Below, piece by piece: positions 32,161 through 32,425 of a stretch of DNA of 32,425 bases (positions within the stretch are counted from its first letter, which is position 1; every line of letters starts with the position of its first letter). The stretch comes from Planctomycetota bacterium (GTDB taxonomy: Bacteria > Planctomycetota > Phycisphaerae > Phycisphaerales > Phycisphaeraceae). The notes beneath the pieces are model-generated. The model had not been told where the DNA came from and searched no databases. It saw nothing but the letters and a program-made list of their open reading frames with translations. The stretch spans positions 1 through 32,425 of the forward strand of contig JAJRRS010000079.1 in assembly GCA_024279275.1 (NCBI GenBank), given 5' to 3'. The position numbers and the translations under genes are program-made.

Positions 32161-32425
32161 CTACCCCGTCCCGCTGAGCTTCCTGACGGTGTGGTCGAAG
32201 TTTTTGACCATGGACTGAAGCATGGCGTAGACGATGCCGGCATAGACACCCGTTGCGACCACAGCGGCGACCGCCAGTGAGACCCGCCCGCCGATCGGCT
32301 GCTCGATGAAGCCCTCGACGGTGTCCCAGGGGTTAACGATCATCAGCAGGTTGGTCGTGGGGCTTAAGCCGTTCAGGGCCGGGCCGACGTAGGCAACCTT
32401 TTGGATAATACTGGCACCACACACC
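32161..32425 (-). CDS. Membrane protein C-terminus (probably ABC transporter permease), partial
   Basis: The last 87 or so residues of a membrane protein whose start lies beyond the right edge; the frame is open to the end and the first codon seen as a start is GTG. There is one clear membrane span ('SLAVAAVVATGVYAGIVYAM') and a short cytoplasmic tail 'MVKNFDHTVRKLSGTG', similar to the ends of planctomycete ABC-2-type permeases. The preceding 'LLMIVNPWDTVEGF' would be a loop. The permease assignment is tentative. Confidence 0.5.
   Translation of the reverse strand, partial: VCGASIIQKVAYVGPALNGLSPTTNLLMIVNPWDTVEGFIEQPIGGRVSLAVAAVVATGVYAGIVYAMLQSMVKNFDHTVRKLSGTG

Overview
The window looks like chromosomal DNA of a planctomycete, most likely in or near the class Phycisphaerae. 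The pointers are a DUF1559-like prepilin with a C-terminal H-X9-DG block, an RTX-repeat surface protein, an ECF sigma factor with a very long anti-sigma-like partner, moderately high GC, and a long eukaryote-type adenylosuccinate lyase. This assignment is inference from gene content; there is no rRNA or complete tRNA to confirm it.

Layout. (1) 1-1774: 3' end of an RTX calcium-binding repeat protein cut by the window edge. (2) About 2.1-12.7 kb is an accessory stretch rich in decay and mobility marks: a frameshifted Fic AMPylase gene, a large uncharacterised protein (3619-6024), an IS630-type transposase fragment, an HNH endonuclease, a small unknown gene, a MITE-like element, a two-gene unit (methyltransferase-like protein plus SPL-like radical SAM enzyme) lying between two related 41-bp repeats, about 0.9 kb without recognisable genes, and a creatininase-family gene killed by three in-frame stops. 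(3) 12709-22990, minus strand: eight tightly packed genes, seven of whose boundaries overlap or are 40 bp apart, forming one operon: SDR/thioester-reductase-like protein with a C-terminal SCP2-like region, alpha/beta hydrolase, LuxE/PaaK-like acyl-activating protein, an MqnD-like protein, class III aminotransferase, lipoprotein, membrane glycosyltransferase, and RND/MMPL exporter. (4) 23279-25490, plus strand, divergent from that operon: a membrane histidine kinase and a Fis-type response regulator. (5) 25768-26571: a prepilin-like protein. (6) 26639-29175, minus strand: ECF sigma factor and anti-sigma-like protein. (7) 29396-32045: purB and nadA, convergent, 4 bp between their stop codons; then the 3' end of a membrane protein at the right edge.

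The most interesting unit is the eight-gene operon. Read as a pathway, it could activate an acyl or aryl acid (LuxE-like), reduce it to an aldehyde (SDR), convert the aldehyde to an amine (aminotransferase), glycosylate it (GT2) and move it across the envelope (RND plus lipoprotein). The MqnD-like member has no other menaquinone genes beside it, so it may have been recruited to a different reaction. I do not recognise this as a described pathway. The second candidate is the coupled methyltransferase-like/radical SAM pair. A third observation spans genes: a short G-rich sequence (C-rich on the plus strand every time) recurs in at least five places, several of them inside reading frames where it encodes Gly-rich linkers.
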